DNA from: G963674685 sp963674685
Lineage (GTDB): Bacteria > Lernaellota > Lernaellaia > JACKCT01
Direction of reading: 5' to 3'
DNA: 64,000 nucleotides
Assembly: GCA_963674685.2 (NCBI GenBank)
Contig: CAXXWT010000009.1
Span: forward strand, 186,001-250,000
The position numbers were made by a program, and so were the translations under genes. This document shows positions 48,953-56,960 of the stretch, piece after piece. The first letter of the stretch is position 1; each line of letters opens with the position of its first letter. The notes beneath the pieces are model-generated. The model ran no database searches, had not been told where the DNA came from, and saw only the letters and a program-made list of their open reading frames with translations.

Positions 48953-49696
48953 ATGAATACACTTTTTATCTGCTTGCCCAGTTATAACGAAGCCGAAAAC
49001 CTGCCGGAGTTGCTGCGCGATATCGACGCAGCGGCGCCGGGCGCGAAGGTGATCGTCGTCGACGACGGCTCCACGGATTCGACCGGCGAGATTGCCAAAA
49101 AAGCCGGGGCGCAAATGGATCTGCATGTCTGCGCCCACCCACGCAATCTGGGACTCGCCCGGGCCATGGGCACGGCTATCGACTGCGTTTTGGAAAAGGC
49201 GGCGGACGAAGATTATGCGGTGTTCATGGACGCGGACGGTTCGCACAGGCCCGCGCAAATTCCTGATTTAATCACAAAAGCGGACGCCGGCGCGCAGATC
49301 GTCGTCGCCGGACGGTACATCGAAGGATCGGGCGTCCGAGGCGTTTCGCGCTTGAGAAAAATGCTGTCGTTCGGAACCAGGTTGCTGACCGAAACCCTTT
49401 TCGGGCGCCTGGGAGCGCGGGACGTGAGCTGCGGCTATCGCCTGTATCGCGTTTCGCTTCTGCGCGGGGCTCGGGAAGCTTACGGGGACAAACTCATCGA
49501 GTCCGCGGGATTTTCCGTCAACGTGGAACTGCTGATCAAAATGTCGAGGATCGGCGCCGTCGTCGAGCAGATTCCTTTGGATTTGCGCTACGATTTGAAA
49601 AAAGGCGAAAGCAAGATCCGCATCATCCCGACCATTTTTCAATATCTTCAGCTGTTCGCCCGGATAATTTTTCTGCCGCCAAAACCTCGCGCTTGA
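48953..49696 (+). CDS. GT2 family polyprenol-phosphate sugar synthase (DPM1-like)
   Basis: 247 aa from the ATG at 48953. The GT2 core reads FICLPSYNEAENLPELLRDI, VIVVDDGSTDSTGEIA (first acidic motif), NLGLARAMGTAID, VFMDADGSHRPAQIPDLI (DxD), VAGRYIEGSGVRGVSRLRKMLS and the C-terminal VSCGYRLYR. This is the wording of polyprenol monophosphomannose synthases. It would load a sugar from a nucleotide donor on a lipid carrier at the inner membrane. It lies 24 bp before a GT-C-type membrane protein, which is the natural user of such lipid-linked sugars. The C-terminal QLFARIIFLPPKPRA may be amphipathic. Confidence 0.92.
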   Translation: MNTLFICLPSYNEAENLPELLRDIDAAAPGAKVIVVDDGSTDSTGEIAKKAGAQMDLHVCAHPRNLGLARAMGTAIDCVLEKAADEDYAVFMDADGSHRPAQIPDLITKADAGAQIVVAGRYIEGSGVRGVSRLRKMLSFGTRLLTETLFGRLGARDVSCGYRLYRVSLLRGAREAYGDKLIESAGFSVNVELLIKMSRIGAVVEQIPLDLRYDLKKGESKIRIIPTIFQYLQLFARIIFLPPKPRA

Positions 49697-49720
49697 CGAT
49701 GTGCAGGATTGAAACGAAAT

Positions 49721-51247
49721 ATGCGACCCATGGATGACGCAACCGAGCAACAATTGAATACCCGCGCCCGTTGGACCTTGGGATTGCCGCGCATCGTCGT
49801 GGTGCTTTTGGCCCTGACGCCACTCGTGATATTTTTACGCATGGTGCGAAGCCGCCTTTTGTATCCATTCGATCTGGAGTGGATCGAAGGACATATGCTC
49901 GCCATGGCCACGCGCGTGGCCCAGGGCGCAAGCCTTTATCCGGCGCCTTCTTTGGAATACATCCCGGCGCCTTATTTTCCGCTGTATTTTCTGCTGACAG
50001 GCGGCCTGGTAAAAATTTTCGGAAGCCATTTCTGGGTGGGGCGCCTGTTTTCCGTCCTATGCACTTTGGGAGCGGGATCGCTGATCGTCTATGTCGTCAG
50101 GAAGAAAACCGGCGATATGCTGATCGCTATGGCGTGCGCGGCCGTTTTTTTCGCGTCCTATCCTTTCGTCAGCGAGTTTTATGATCTTTTTCGCGTGGAT
50201 TCTCTGGCGATCTTTACACTCCTTTTAGCTTACGTCGCCGCGGATCCCGACAAGGGGCGGGGCAGGGCCGCGCTGGCGGGCGTCGCGCTTTTCGCGGCCC
50301 TTATGGCCAAGCAAAACGCGCTGCTTTATTATCCGGGTCTGGCGTGCATGTATTTTATTAAGGATTGGCGCAAGGGTCTGATTTTCAGCGTCGTATTCGC
50401 CGGACTGACGATGGCCGTCTGCGGGATCTGGCACTGGGCCGGCGGGGGATGGTTTCTAAAATACACGTTCGCCCTGGTCACGAACGATCCCATCGAAAAA
50501 CGCTATCTTCTGGTTCACGTGTGGATTGTGGCTCAATACGCCATTCCGATCGCCGTCGCGGGCATGGGCATGGTTTCGCGGTTGTCCATGGGCGGCGTCA
50601 AAGACTTTTTCAGCGATAAATGGCTCGCCTTTTTCGGCATCGCGTACGTCAATTCCTATTTGTTCAGAGTCACATCCGGCGGCGCGCGAAACTCTTATAT
50701 TCCCGTCGCCGCCGCATGCGCCGTGGCGGCGGGCGTGATGTTGCCGGAGGTTCTGTCCTTTATTCGGGGCAAAGCGGCGGGCGCGTTGCCGATAAGTAAG
50801 CCCGCGGCTGCGTGGGCTCTTGCTTTTGTATTGCTGACGCAATTAATCGCCCAGGCGCATTGGTACGGCAGCGAAGTTCCGGACGCCGGGGATTACAAAA
50901 AAGCGCGCCGGTTTTTATCGATGCTCGACGGGCTGGACGGGACATATTACATGCCGGGGCACGTCTTGCCCCGGGAAAATACTTTCTGGATTCACGAGAT
51001 GTCGTGGCGCGATTTTGCGAAAGCCGACTGGGCCAAACCACAGCTTGAAAAAATTGCGATGGAATTTCGCCAAAATAAAGTCGATTATCTTATCGTCGAG
51101 GAAAAGACGGGCATGTCCGGCGCGCTTAGGACAATACTCAACAGCGACTATCAAAAGAAAAAGTCGATTCCGTCTTCGAGCAAGCCGAAAATGTTCAGCG
51201 CCACGAAGACGGCGCCCACGAAAATTTATCGGCATAAATCCCCGTGA
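49721..51247 (+). CDS. GT-C-type polyprenyl-phosphate-sugar glycosyltransferase (PMT/ArnT-like)
   Basis: 508 aa from ATG 49721 (a TTG at 49709 is possible). After a cytosolic start, about nine to ten hydrophobic helices. The first outer loop has YPFDLEWIEGHML, with Asp55 or Glu57 and Glu60 as possible acidic residues of the GT-C active site, then GASLYPAPSLEYIPAPYFPLYF, a phrase typical of GT39/GT83-like proteins. The soluble C-terminal ~120 residues hold EVPDAGDYKKARRFLSMLDGLDG. It follows the polyprenol-P-sugar synthase by 24 bp and a lipoprotein gene starts 29 bp after it. Likely role: O-mannosylation or sugar transfer to a cell-surface protein or lipid. Confidence 0.82.
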   Translation: MRPMDDATEQQLNTRARWTLGLPRIVVVLLALTPLVIFLRMVRSRLLYPFDLEWIEGHMLAMATRVAQGASLYPAPSLEYIPAPYFPLYFLLTGGLVKIFGSHFWVGRLFSVLCTLGAGSLIVYVVRKKTGDMLIAMACAAVFFASYPFVSEFYDLFRVDSLAIFTLLLAYVAADPDKGRGRAALAGVALFAALMAKQNALLYYPGLACMYFIKDWRKGLIFSVVFAGLTMAVCGIWHWAGGGWFLKYTFALVTNDPIEKRYLLVHVWIVAQYAIPIAVAGMGMVSRLSMGGVKDFFSDKWLAFFGIAYVNSYLFRVTSGGARNSYIPVAAACAVAAGVMLPEVLSFIRGKAAGALPISKPAAAWALAFVLLTQLIAQAHWYGSEVPDAGDYKKARRFLSMLDGLDGTYYMPGHVLPRENTFWIHEMSWRDFAKADWAKPQLEKIAMEFRQNKVDYLIVEEKTGMSGALRTILNSDYQKKKSIPSSSKPKMFSATKTAPTKIYRHKSP

Positions 51248-51276
51248 TCTTAAAAAAGCGGGACATGGTGACGATC

Positions 51277-52557
51277 ATGATCAGGAAGCTTCTTATCGCG
51301 TCGATTCTGGCCGGCTCCCTGGCCGCCGCCGGCTGCCTGGAATGGGAAACGGAAGTGCGGATATTGCCCGACGGCTCCGGCATCTTTTCCACCTGGATTA
51401 CGGGAAACCGGCTCGATGCGGCGTTGACGGCGAATATTCTTCAAAAGGATGTCCAGGCCGAGGTCGAGCGAATGGCGTCCATGCTCAAATCGGCTTCGGA
51501 GGATATCGACGGCGTGGAATTTTTGGATGACGCGCTGTACGACGAAGGTGAAAAACTCGTTTTCCGCTACCGATACGTTTTCGACAACGTGGGCGCTCTC
51601 AACAAATTCTGGCGTTCGCCGGCGGCGAAGCAAATCCCGTATCTTCTGGCGGGCGCGACGCTTGACTTCAAGTCCGGCGGAGGCCTGTGCGGAAATTACG
51701 GCGCTTCGATGAAAATCGACGTGAGAAATCCGGATCATCTCCTGTGGCCGGCGATGGAGGATTTCGGCAGGCTGGAGGAAACGACCTACAGGCAAGTTTT
51801 GGACAAGCTCTATTCCGGCGATTTCCGCCTTCGCCTGGTTCTTCCCGGAACCATGAAAGCCGGGGACGCGAAAATTTTCGATCTCAGGTCCGTCCCTTTG
51901 TACCAAATGACGATCAATGATCTCTTCGCCAAAGGGATGAAGGCCGATGCCCTGAGCGTTTTGCCGTGTAAAAAAGACGGCGGCGAAAATGAAACGCCGG
52001 AGCAAAACGACCGGAGTCTTTCCCTCGGCCCGGCGCCCACTTTCACGGACGTGGCCTTCGTCGCCAAATCCCTTCCTCGCTACTTTCATGTATCGGTGCA
52101 GTTCGAGCAGGCGGGGAGGCATAAAGCCGACGTCACTATCGAAATCGAAGTCAAACGGCCCGCCGCCAAAGCCGCCGAGTTTATTATGCCCCTGTTTTTT
52201 TCCATATTGCCGTCCAGCGTGAAGGATATGGATCTATCCGCGGAAAAAGACGATCAAGGCAATTTCAAATACATCATGCGCTCGAAAAAGGCGATCGATT
52301 TTTATAAGGTCAAAAGCCCCGTCGTGTTTTTAGGCCGCGATAAAGGGAGGGATGTTTTTCGAATGCATCTGCCCGCTTTCGCGTTCGATTTCGATCCGAG
52401 CGAGGGGCGGGAAGTGGAATTGCTGCGCGTTGTCGTGAAGATGAATCATGATGTCGCGATAACGAATGCGACGCTGATGGACGGCGACAAGGCCGTATGG
52501 CGTCTGACCGACAGGATGCTTTCCCGAAAAATTGTTTTGGAGGCGCTGTCGAAATAA
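51277..52557 (+). CDS. lipoprotein of unknown function
   Basis: 426 aa from ATG 51277 (GGTGACG upstream; earlier in-frame starts at 51244 and 51265 are possible). The lipobox is LAAAGC (Cys19) after a clean signal peptide. The mature part begins LEWETEVRILPDGSGIFSTWIT, then alternates beta-type strands with charged helices; DKLYSGDFRLRLVLPGTMK, PRYFHVSVQFEQAGRHKADVTIEIE. No family was recognised. It is 29 bp after the GT-C gene, so the three genes 48953-52557 probably form one operon and this lipoprotein may be modified or carried by the glycosylation pair. Converges exactly (no gap) on the next minus gene. Confidence 0.78.
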   Translation: MIRKLLIASILAGSLAAAGCLEWETEVRILPDGSGIFSTWITGNRLDAALTANILQKDVQAEVERMASMLKSASEDIDGVEFLDDALYDEGEKLVFRYRYVFDNVGALNKFWRSPAAKQIPYLLAGATLDFKSGGGLCGNYGASMKIDVRNPDHLLWPAMEDFGRLEETTYRQVLDKLYSGDFRLRLVLPGTMKAGDAKIFDLRSVPLYQMTINDLFAKGMKADALSVLPCKKDGGENETPEQNDRSLSLGPAPTFTDVAFVAKSLPRYFHVSVQFEQAGRHKADVTIEIEVKRPAAKAAEFIMPLFFSILPSSVKDMDLSAEKDDQGNFKYIMRSKKAIDFYKVKSPVVFLGRDKGRDVFRMHLPAFAFDFDPSEGREVELLRVVVKMNHDVAITNATLMDGDKAVWRLTDRMLSRKIVLEALSK

Positions 52558-53040
52558 TCAGTTCGTTTCGTCTTCGGTTTTTTGTGCGTTGATGCAGATA
52601 TCCATGTCTTTGGCGAATCGACGCCGGCACGCCGAGAAAAGACCGCCGAGGCCGATTCCGTCTTCTTCGGCTCCCTCGTCTTCACTGTCGAAGATTTCGC
52701 AGTCCGCTTCCCTGAGGCAGGAAAAAAAGCTTGCGAAGCTTTGCGCGGCGCAGGCGTCGTCCCGCTCGTCCCAGGCGGCGTATGCCCGGCATGCGGTGTC
52801 GATGTCGTCCGCGGACAGCCGATTCGCCAGACAGCCGCCCTCGCCATAGAGATAGCGATAGGTTTCACGGCATTGATCCACAATGGATTCGCCGGCCTGC
52901 TTGGCCGTCCTGGAAGGAATCGACTTGAGAACTGAAGTTTCCCGCGTCGTCGATTCGGAGACCTGAGGATGAATTTTATCGCAGCCGCCGGACATAATCG
53001 GCAACGCAAATATTAGGAGTGTGCAAAGATATTTGATCAT
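52558..53040 (-). CDS. small Cys-rich lipoprotein
   Basis: 160 aa. The lipobox is MSGGC (Cys20). Eight further Cys residues in the mature chain (QCRETYRYLYGEGGCLANRLSADDIDTACRAYAAWDERDDACAAQSFASFFSCLREADCEIFD...CRRRFAKDMDICI; only landmarks are given) suggest up to four disulfides. The pattern CxxxY..GGC... repeats imperfectly. I do not recognise the family; similar Cys-rich alpha-helical lipoproteins occur in deltaproteobacterial genomes. It starts 5 bp after the stop of the HDOD gene, without its own ribosome-binding site, so it is probably translated by reinitiation. Confidence 0.72.
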   Translation of the reverse strand: MIKYLCTLLIFALPIMSGGCDKIHPQVSESTTRETSVLKSIPSRTAKQAGESIVDQCRETYRYLYGEGGCLANRLSADDIDTACRAYAAWDERDDACAAQSFASFFSCLREADCEIFDSEDEGAEEDGIGLGGLFSACRRRFAKDMDICINAQKTEDETN

Positions 53041-53045
53041 TTTTT

Positions 53046-53912
53046 TTACATAAACTGACTGATGAATAAAACGGCGGGGCCGGCCAGTTCCTGCTCCAGT
53101 TTTTTCACTTCACCGGCCTCGATGCCGAAGTTTTTAATGTGGGGATGAGCGGTAAGATCCATGTTGCAAGCTTCGACGCCCAGTCCGAGTTTGTGAGCGA
53201 AAAGGTTGGCCGTGCTGGTGAGGACGGCTTCGGGTCGGGGTTTGTCGACGCTTAAGGGATCGTGGTGAAAGACGATGGCGGATGTCAGGTTCGCCGGGAA
53301 ACGCCACTTCCTCGCGACCAGTCCGCCGACCTGGCAGTGGAAGCTGTCGAGAATCTCGTCGAGCAGATACTCGTTGATGAAAACGAGACTGAGCTTGTCG
53401 GGCGCTCTTTTCACCAGCTTGGTGATCGTGTCGATGACGAGGGTTTTGCCGATGTCGTGCATGAGGCCGTACAAGAAGGCGTTTTCCGTATCCTTGACGT
53501 GGCGCTTGGCGATTTCCTGGCAGACGAAAGCCGTTCCCACGGAATGCTGCCAAAGCTTGTTCATCCGCTCCTGAAATTCCTTGTTGCGAAAAATCTTCGA
53601 TCCCACCGACAGGGAGAAAATCAGGTCCGTGACGCTTCGAAGACCGATGGTCAGAATCGCCCGGTTCAGGTTCGTAATGTCGTGAAGACCCTTGTAGACG
53701 GGGCTGTTGGCAATGTTGATGATTTTCGCGGAAATGTGTTGATCGTGCTCGACCAGAGCCGTCAATTCTTTGATGGAAACGTTGGGATTCGAGGCTAAAG
53801 ACATGACCTGGCTGGCCACGTGCGGGAGCATGGGCACTTCGATTTCATCGTTCCGGATGCGCCGGGAAATTTCCAGTTTGATGACTTTTTTAATGTCGTC
53901 GGCGGACATCAT
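53046..53912 (-). CDS. HDOD domain signalling protein
   Basis: 288 aa from ATG 53912. The HDOD domain runs from about residue 25 to 215: EVPMLPHVASQVMSLASNPNVSIKELTALVEHDQHISAKIINIANSPVYKG (ends EVPMLPH and SPVYKG as landmarks), then LNRAILTIGLRSVTDLIFSLSV, WQHSVGTAFVCQEIAKR and FLYGLMHDIGKTLVI. Here HDIGK retains the HD pair that many HDOD proteins lack. HDOD proteins bind partner regulators in chemotaxis, competence or cyclic-di-GMP circuits. The C-terminal HHDPL also fits an HD-type domain. It precedes the small lipoprotein, presumably in one transcript. Confidence 0.88.
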   Translation of the reverse strand: MMSADDIKKVIKLEISRRIRNDEIEVPMLPHVASQVMSLASNPNVSIKELTALVEHDQHISAKIINIANSPVYKGLHDITNLNRAILTIGLRSVTDLIFSLSVGSKIFRNKEFQERMNKLWQHSVGTAFVCQEIAKRHVKDTENAFLYGLMHDIGKTLVIDTITKLVKRAPDKLSLVFINEYLLDEILDSFHCQVGGLVARKWRFPANLTSAIVFHHDPLSVDKPRPEAVLTSTANLFAHKLGLGVEACNMDLTAHPHIKNFGIEAGEVKKLEQELAGPAVLFISQFM

Positions 53913-54057
53913 GATTGCTGATCCCGAATAAACCGCATTTTGCTGCAAATAATATGATAAGCACAGCCCGGGCGGTGAACCGCGAGGCTACTTTCCCCTA
54001 CCATGTAAACGGCTTTTTGTCCATAAAACGAATTTCCACGAACACGGTCCGGAGCCC

Positions 54058-54180
54058 CTAGCGATAAATGGCCGGCAGCACCACTTCATTGCCCGTCGTC
54101 AGGAAATAAATCGCGACGATGATCAGCGCGGCCAGAAACCAGATCCAGAAATATCTTTTAATAAAATCCACCAATTTCAC
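54058..54180 (-). CDS. DUF5989-like single-pass membrane microprotein
   Basis: 40 aa, found in a 482-bp gap. GTG start at 54178-54180 with AGGTG about 10 nt upstream; TAG at 54058-54060. The product has a cytosolic end (KLVDFIKRYFW), one hydrophobic helix (IWFLAALIIVAIYFL) and a short outer end (TTGNEVVLPAIYR). This is the layout and wording of DUF5989 proteins (~50 aa; FLKE..., LLLLLG..., LTQGSxVAPFIYTLF), which occur with SGNH hydrolases and SxtJ-type proteins in surface modification clusters. The nearest gene, on the other strand, is an SGNH protein (54395-55438). Coding potential and motif agree, but the short length leaves doubt. Confidence 0.6.
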   Translation of the reverse strand: MKLVDFIKRYFWIWFLAALIIVAIYFLTTGNEVVLPAIYR

Positions 54181-54394
54181 GAGTCGCGCACCTGCGGGCA
54201 AATGAATTTTAGCCTGTTTCGCAAGATTGATTTTAGACCGGAGCGCCTGCTTATGGCAAATGTTTGTCGCCTGTAATTTTGGTTATGCGGTCAATGGCTT
54301 TTCCCTTTTTTGAAGTTTCGCGTTATACACGAGCTTTGCGGCGATTGGCAAAACGCGCCGCTTTGAAAAGGGAATCATAACGGAGCCCGGGATA

Positions 54395-55438
54395 TTGAAT
54401 CGCGCGTCGGCCGGAGTTTTAAGATTCTTTTTAAGGCATCAGATCCTGATTCTTTGCCTGGTGTTTTTTCTCGCGCTGGCCGGCGCCGAATTGTGGCTGC
54501 ATACGCGCCCTTTGCCCGAATACGTGACGGATTTTATTTTTCGGCAGGGCGCCGACATGTCCGTTCATCAGCCGTCGTCCAATCTGGAACAGATGTTCGA
54601 GCTCAAGCCCGGCGCCGTCGATTCTTTCGTGGATCAAAGCGGCGTAAAGTACGCCGTGTCAATTAACAGCCTGGGGCTTCGCGATCCCGAGCGGCGAATA
54701 CCGAAGCCCGCCGGCGTTTTTCGCATCATCATGCTGGGAAGTTCATACAGTTACGGCGCAATGGTCGATAATGATCAGACCGTGGCCGCTTACATGGAAA
54801 AAGCCCTGAACGAAAACTACGGCGGTCCGATTCGCTTCGAGGTTGTCAACGCCGGCGTCAGTTCGTACGGTCCGGCGCAGATGACGGCCGTGGCCCGTCG
54901 CCTGATCGCCCTGGGATGCGATCCGGACCTGATCCTTTTTCACGTTTCCCTGATCGGGGCCAGGGGATTTCTGGACGACCATATCGAGCTTGATGCGTAT
55001 AAAAAGGATCCGGTGCTTTTTCGAGAGCATTTTCTGCTTCCTTTTGCTGAAACTTCCGATCTCTGGGCGCAGGTAGGCGCAAGATCACGGCTGGCTCTTC
55101 TTTACATCGCGCATTACAACAGAACCATCCCGAAAGATGAACGAGAGAGGCGGGTGTACAAAGTGACCATCAAGCGGCATATCGAGGCTCTGAATGAGTT
55201 TGCCGCCGATTTTTCCAAAATCCCCATGGCGTCCGTGGAATGCCCCTGCCTGGATGACCATGACATGCAGATTGAAAGGGTCATGGCCCAAACGCCGATT
55301 GACTTCGATTGCCTTTACGTTCCGAAAAACACCGGGGAGGAATACGCATTCATGCACGCCCCCGCGCACGTCCATGAATATTTCGCCGGCCGGTGGATCG
55401 AGCTTCTCAAAGAGAAAAAACTCATTCCCGCGCCATGA
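54395..55438 (+). CDS. membrane-anchored SGNH/GDSL-type hydrolase
   Basis: 347 aa with a TTG start at 54395, supported by CGGAG 9 nt upstream. One N-terminal helix (QILILCLVFFLALAGAELWL, residues 16-35) anchors it with the catalytic domain outside. Block I reads IIMLGSSYSYGAMV with Ser117 (GSS in place of GDS), block II has VVNAGVSSYGP (conserved Gly), and block V is HAPAHVHEYFAGRW near residues 325-340 with the likely catalytic His. SGNH proteins of this shape remove or add acyl groups on surface glycans. It lies opposite a DUF5989-like microprotein, matching known gene neighbourhoods of that kind. Confidence 0.82.
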   Translation: MNRASAGVLRFFLRHQILILCLVFFLALAGAELWLHTRPLPEYVTDFIFRQGADMSVHQPSSNLEQMFELKPGAVDSFVDQSGVKYAVSINSLGLRDPERRIPKPAGVFRIIMLGSSYSYGAMVDNDQTVAAYMEKALNENYGGPIRFEVVNAGVSSYGPAQMTAVARRLIALGCDPDLILFHVSLIGARGFLDDHIELDAYKKDPVLFREHFLLPFAETSDLWAQVGARSRLALLYIAHYNRTIPKDERERRVYKVTIKRHIEALNEFAADFSKIPMASVECPCLDDHDMQIERVMAQTPIDFDCLYVPKNTGEEYAFMHAPAHVHEYFAGRWIELLKEKKLIPAP

Positions 55439-55529
55439 CAGCCGTTTATAAAAGAATCCGGGCGTCGCTCCGGGCTTTTCAATATCGGCGGGAATCTTTA
55501 TATTATTTTGCCTAAAAAGGGAGGCGGCG

Positions 55530-55934
55530 ATGAAGAAAATTTGCCCCACTTGCCTGAATTTATATGAGATGCCGAGCGAGCGGTGTCCGCAATGCGGAAT
55601 CGGGCTTGTTGACGTCGAATCATGGAAGCGGGGACGGGAAGGGGGCGTCAAGCAGACCGGCGCGCCTGCCGGGCCGACGGATGAAAACCGGCAAACGCGG
55701 ATTGCCGGCGAGGCGGGAGCCCGAGAATATGAAGGGACGCCGTTCGAGGGAAATATCGAATCCGAATCGGGTGAGTTGGCGCCCGAAGCAATGATTTACA
55801 GGGAACCGGAAGCGCCAAAGCATGCCGCCGTGTCCGGTTTCGACAGAACGAAATTCGTTCTGGGCGTCTTATTATCCAGCCTCGCTTTCTTTCTGACCTT
55901 CCTGGCGGCCTACATCACCATGAATCTGACCTGA
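55530..55934 (+). CDS. zinc-ribbon protein with C-terminal membrane helix
   Basis: 134 aa with a strong ribosome-binding site (GGGAGGCGGCG). Residues 4-22 have the CxxC-x10-CxxC zinc ribbon (ICPTCLNLYEMPSERCPQCG). A flexible, polar middle (residues 30-100) rich in Glu and Gly follows. One hydrophobic helix ends the protein (KFVLGVLLSSLAFFLTFLAAYITM). The ribbon would sit in the cytoplasm. Such small tail-anchored zinc-ribbon proteins are frequent in deltaproteobacterial-type genomes; the function is unknown. Confidence 0.75.
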   Translation: MKKICPTCLNLYEMPSERCPQCGIGLVDVESWKRGREGGVKQTGAPAGPTDENRQTRIAGEAGAREYEGTPFEGNIESESGELAPEAMIYREPEAPKHAAVSGFDRTKFVLGVLLSSLAFFLTFLAAYITMNLT

Positions 55935-56106
55935 AAGGGGCAAGTGGAAAGAGGCAAGGCGCTCATAATGCTCCTTTCCCCTTTTGAAAGTCAAAACGGC
56001 AGATATTGCCGGAATTTTGACGCATCTTATCCCCCCCATGAACGACCGCCGGTATCGATGAGGGATTATCCTGTTGATTTTAATGGATTTTATTGAATAG
56101 AAACTG

Positions 56107-56122
56107 TGGCACACCCTTTGCT
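56107..56122 (+). promoter_or_regulatory. sigma-54 promoter (-24/-12) of flgB
   Basis: TGGCAC-N5-TTGCT (TGGCACACCCTTTGCT), a full match to the RpoN consensus with the GG and GC exactly 12 bp apart. The start of transcription would lie near 56132-56134, leaving a leader of about 14 nt to the ATG at 56147, so a sigma-54 activator (FlrC/FleQ type) should control flgB here. Confidence 0.85.
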
Positions 56123-56146
56123 TGAAAACAAAGTGTGGAGGTCGAT

Positions 56147-56563
56147 ATGGGAATTAAATCCTTTCTGTTTTCCGATCCCGTGAATATGCTGCTGGCTCGG
56201 AGTCTCGATATGCAGTCCACGCAGATTTCCGCTATTTCCTCAAATATGGCCAACATGGATACGCCGGGTTACAAGGCGGTCGAAGTCGATTTCGAAGCCG
56301 CTCTGAATTCGTTTGTGGATAATCTTCCCGCCGATCAACTCAGAGCCACGAATCCCACGCATTTCGGCGTGGGAAACGATAAAAGCAATCCCGTCCCGAT
56401 GAAAGAGCAGGATGAAAAGTCGCTTCGCGTCGACGGCAACAACGTCAACGTCGACAAGGAGTTGGCGGGGCTGGCCAAAGCGCAACTGATTTACAGCGCG
56501 GCGGTCAACGCCATTATCAAAAAAGGCGGCATCGTCAAGGCGGCGATAGAAAGCAAATTCTAA
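56147..56563 (+). CDS. flgB: flagellar basal-body rod protein FlgB
   Basis: 138 aa from ATG 56147, preceded by GTGGAGG; the in-frame GTG at 56135 is part of this site. The family is clear: ISAISSNMANMDTPGYKAVEVDFEAAL (rod-protein N-terminal motif ANxxTPGYK), a flexible middle (LRATNPTHFGVGND), VDGNNVNVDKELAGLAKAQLIYSAAVNAIIKK (C-terminal rod motif). FlgB forms the proximal rod of the flagellum with FlgC, FlgF and FlgG. Oddly, flgC does not follow; the next gene is of unknown function. The length is normal. Driven by a sigma-54 promoter directly upstream. Confidence 0.95.
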   Translation: MGIKSFLFSDPVNMLLARSLDMQSTQISAISSNMANMDTPGYKAVEVDFEAALNSFVDNLPADQLRATNPTHFGVGNDKSNPVPMKEQDEKSLRVDGNNVNVDKELAGLAKAQLIYSAAVNAIIKKGGIVKAAIESKF

Positions 56564-56599
56564 TGAAGGCGGTTTGGCGCACGGTATAAGGAGTCGGTC

Positions 56600-56935
56600 A
56601 TGCACCAATCGAACAGCGCGGGCTTTGATTTCGATACTTATGGACGGCCGGATTCACGCATATTGCCGGATCCCGGATTGGTCATGCGTTTTTCGCTCAG
56701 AGCCGGGCTTGGAAGCAAAGAGCCCTGCGGGAATTTGAAAACGCGTTTTCAAATCATGAATCGGCGCCGCGCCGAAACCGCCATATGCGGGCTTTCCGTA
56801 TTCAATACAAAATCGGAAGAGCCGGATGCCTTGCAGCTTCGCGAAGAAGCTTTGATGGATGTCTCGCCGAAATCGGAAAGAAAACTGCTGGCCGAAAAGA
56901 TATCGCTTCTTTTTAACGCCCTGAATCGCATTTAA
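56600..56935 (+). CDS. protein of unknown function in the flgB operon
   Basis: 111 aa, with a strong ribosome-binding site (AAGGAGTCGG) and 36 bp after flgB. No signal peptide or membrane helix. No family was recognised; there is no trace of FlgC or FliE motifs (for example no SNNIAN). Parts: DSRILPDPGLVMRFSLRAGLG, ETAICGLSVFNTKSEEPDALQLREEALMDVSPKSERKLLAEKISLLFNAL, the latter helical. Location suggests a flagellar or motility-related helper, but this is inference. Confidence 0.6.
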   Translation: MHQSNSAGFDFDTYGRPDSRILPDPGLVMRFSLRAGLGSKEPCGNLKTRFQIMNRRRAETAICGLSVFNTKSEEPDALQLREEALMDVSPKSERKLLAEKISLLFNALNRI

Positions 56936-56960
56936 TCACGTCAATCAATTACGATACGGC

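Noticed and set aside
55934..55990. AAAGGGG ... CCCCTTTT inverted repeat as terminator
   Set aside because: The loop is nearly 40 bases long and there is no clear T-run in the right place; it may be a chance pairing.
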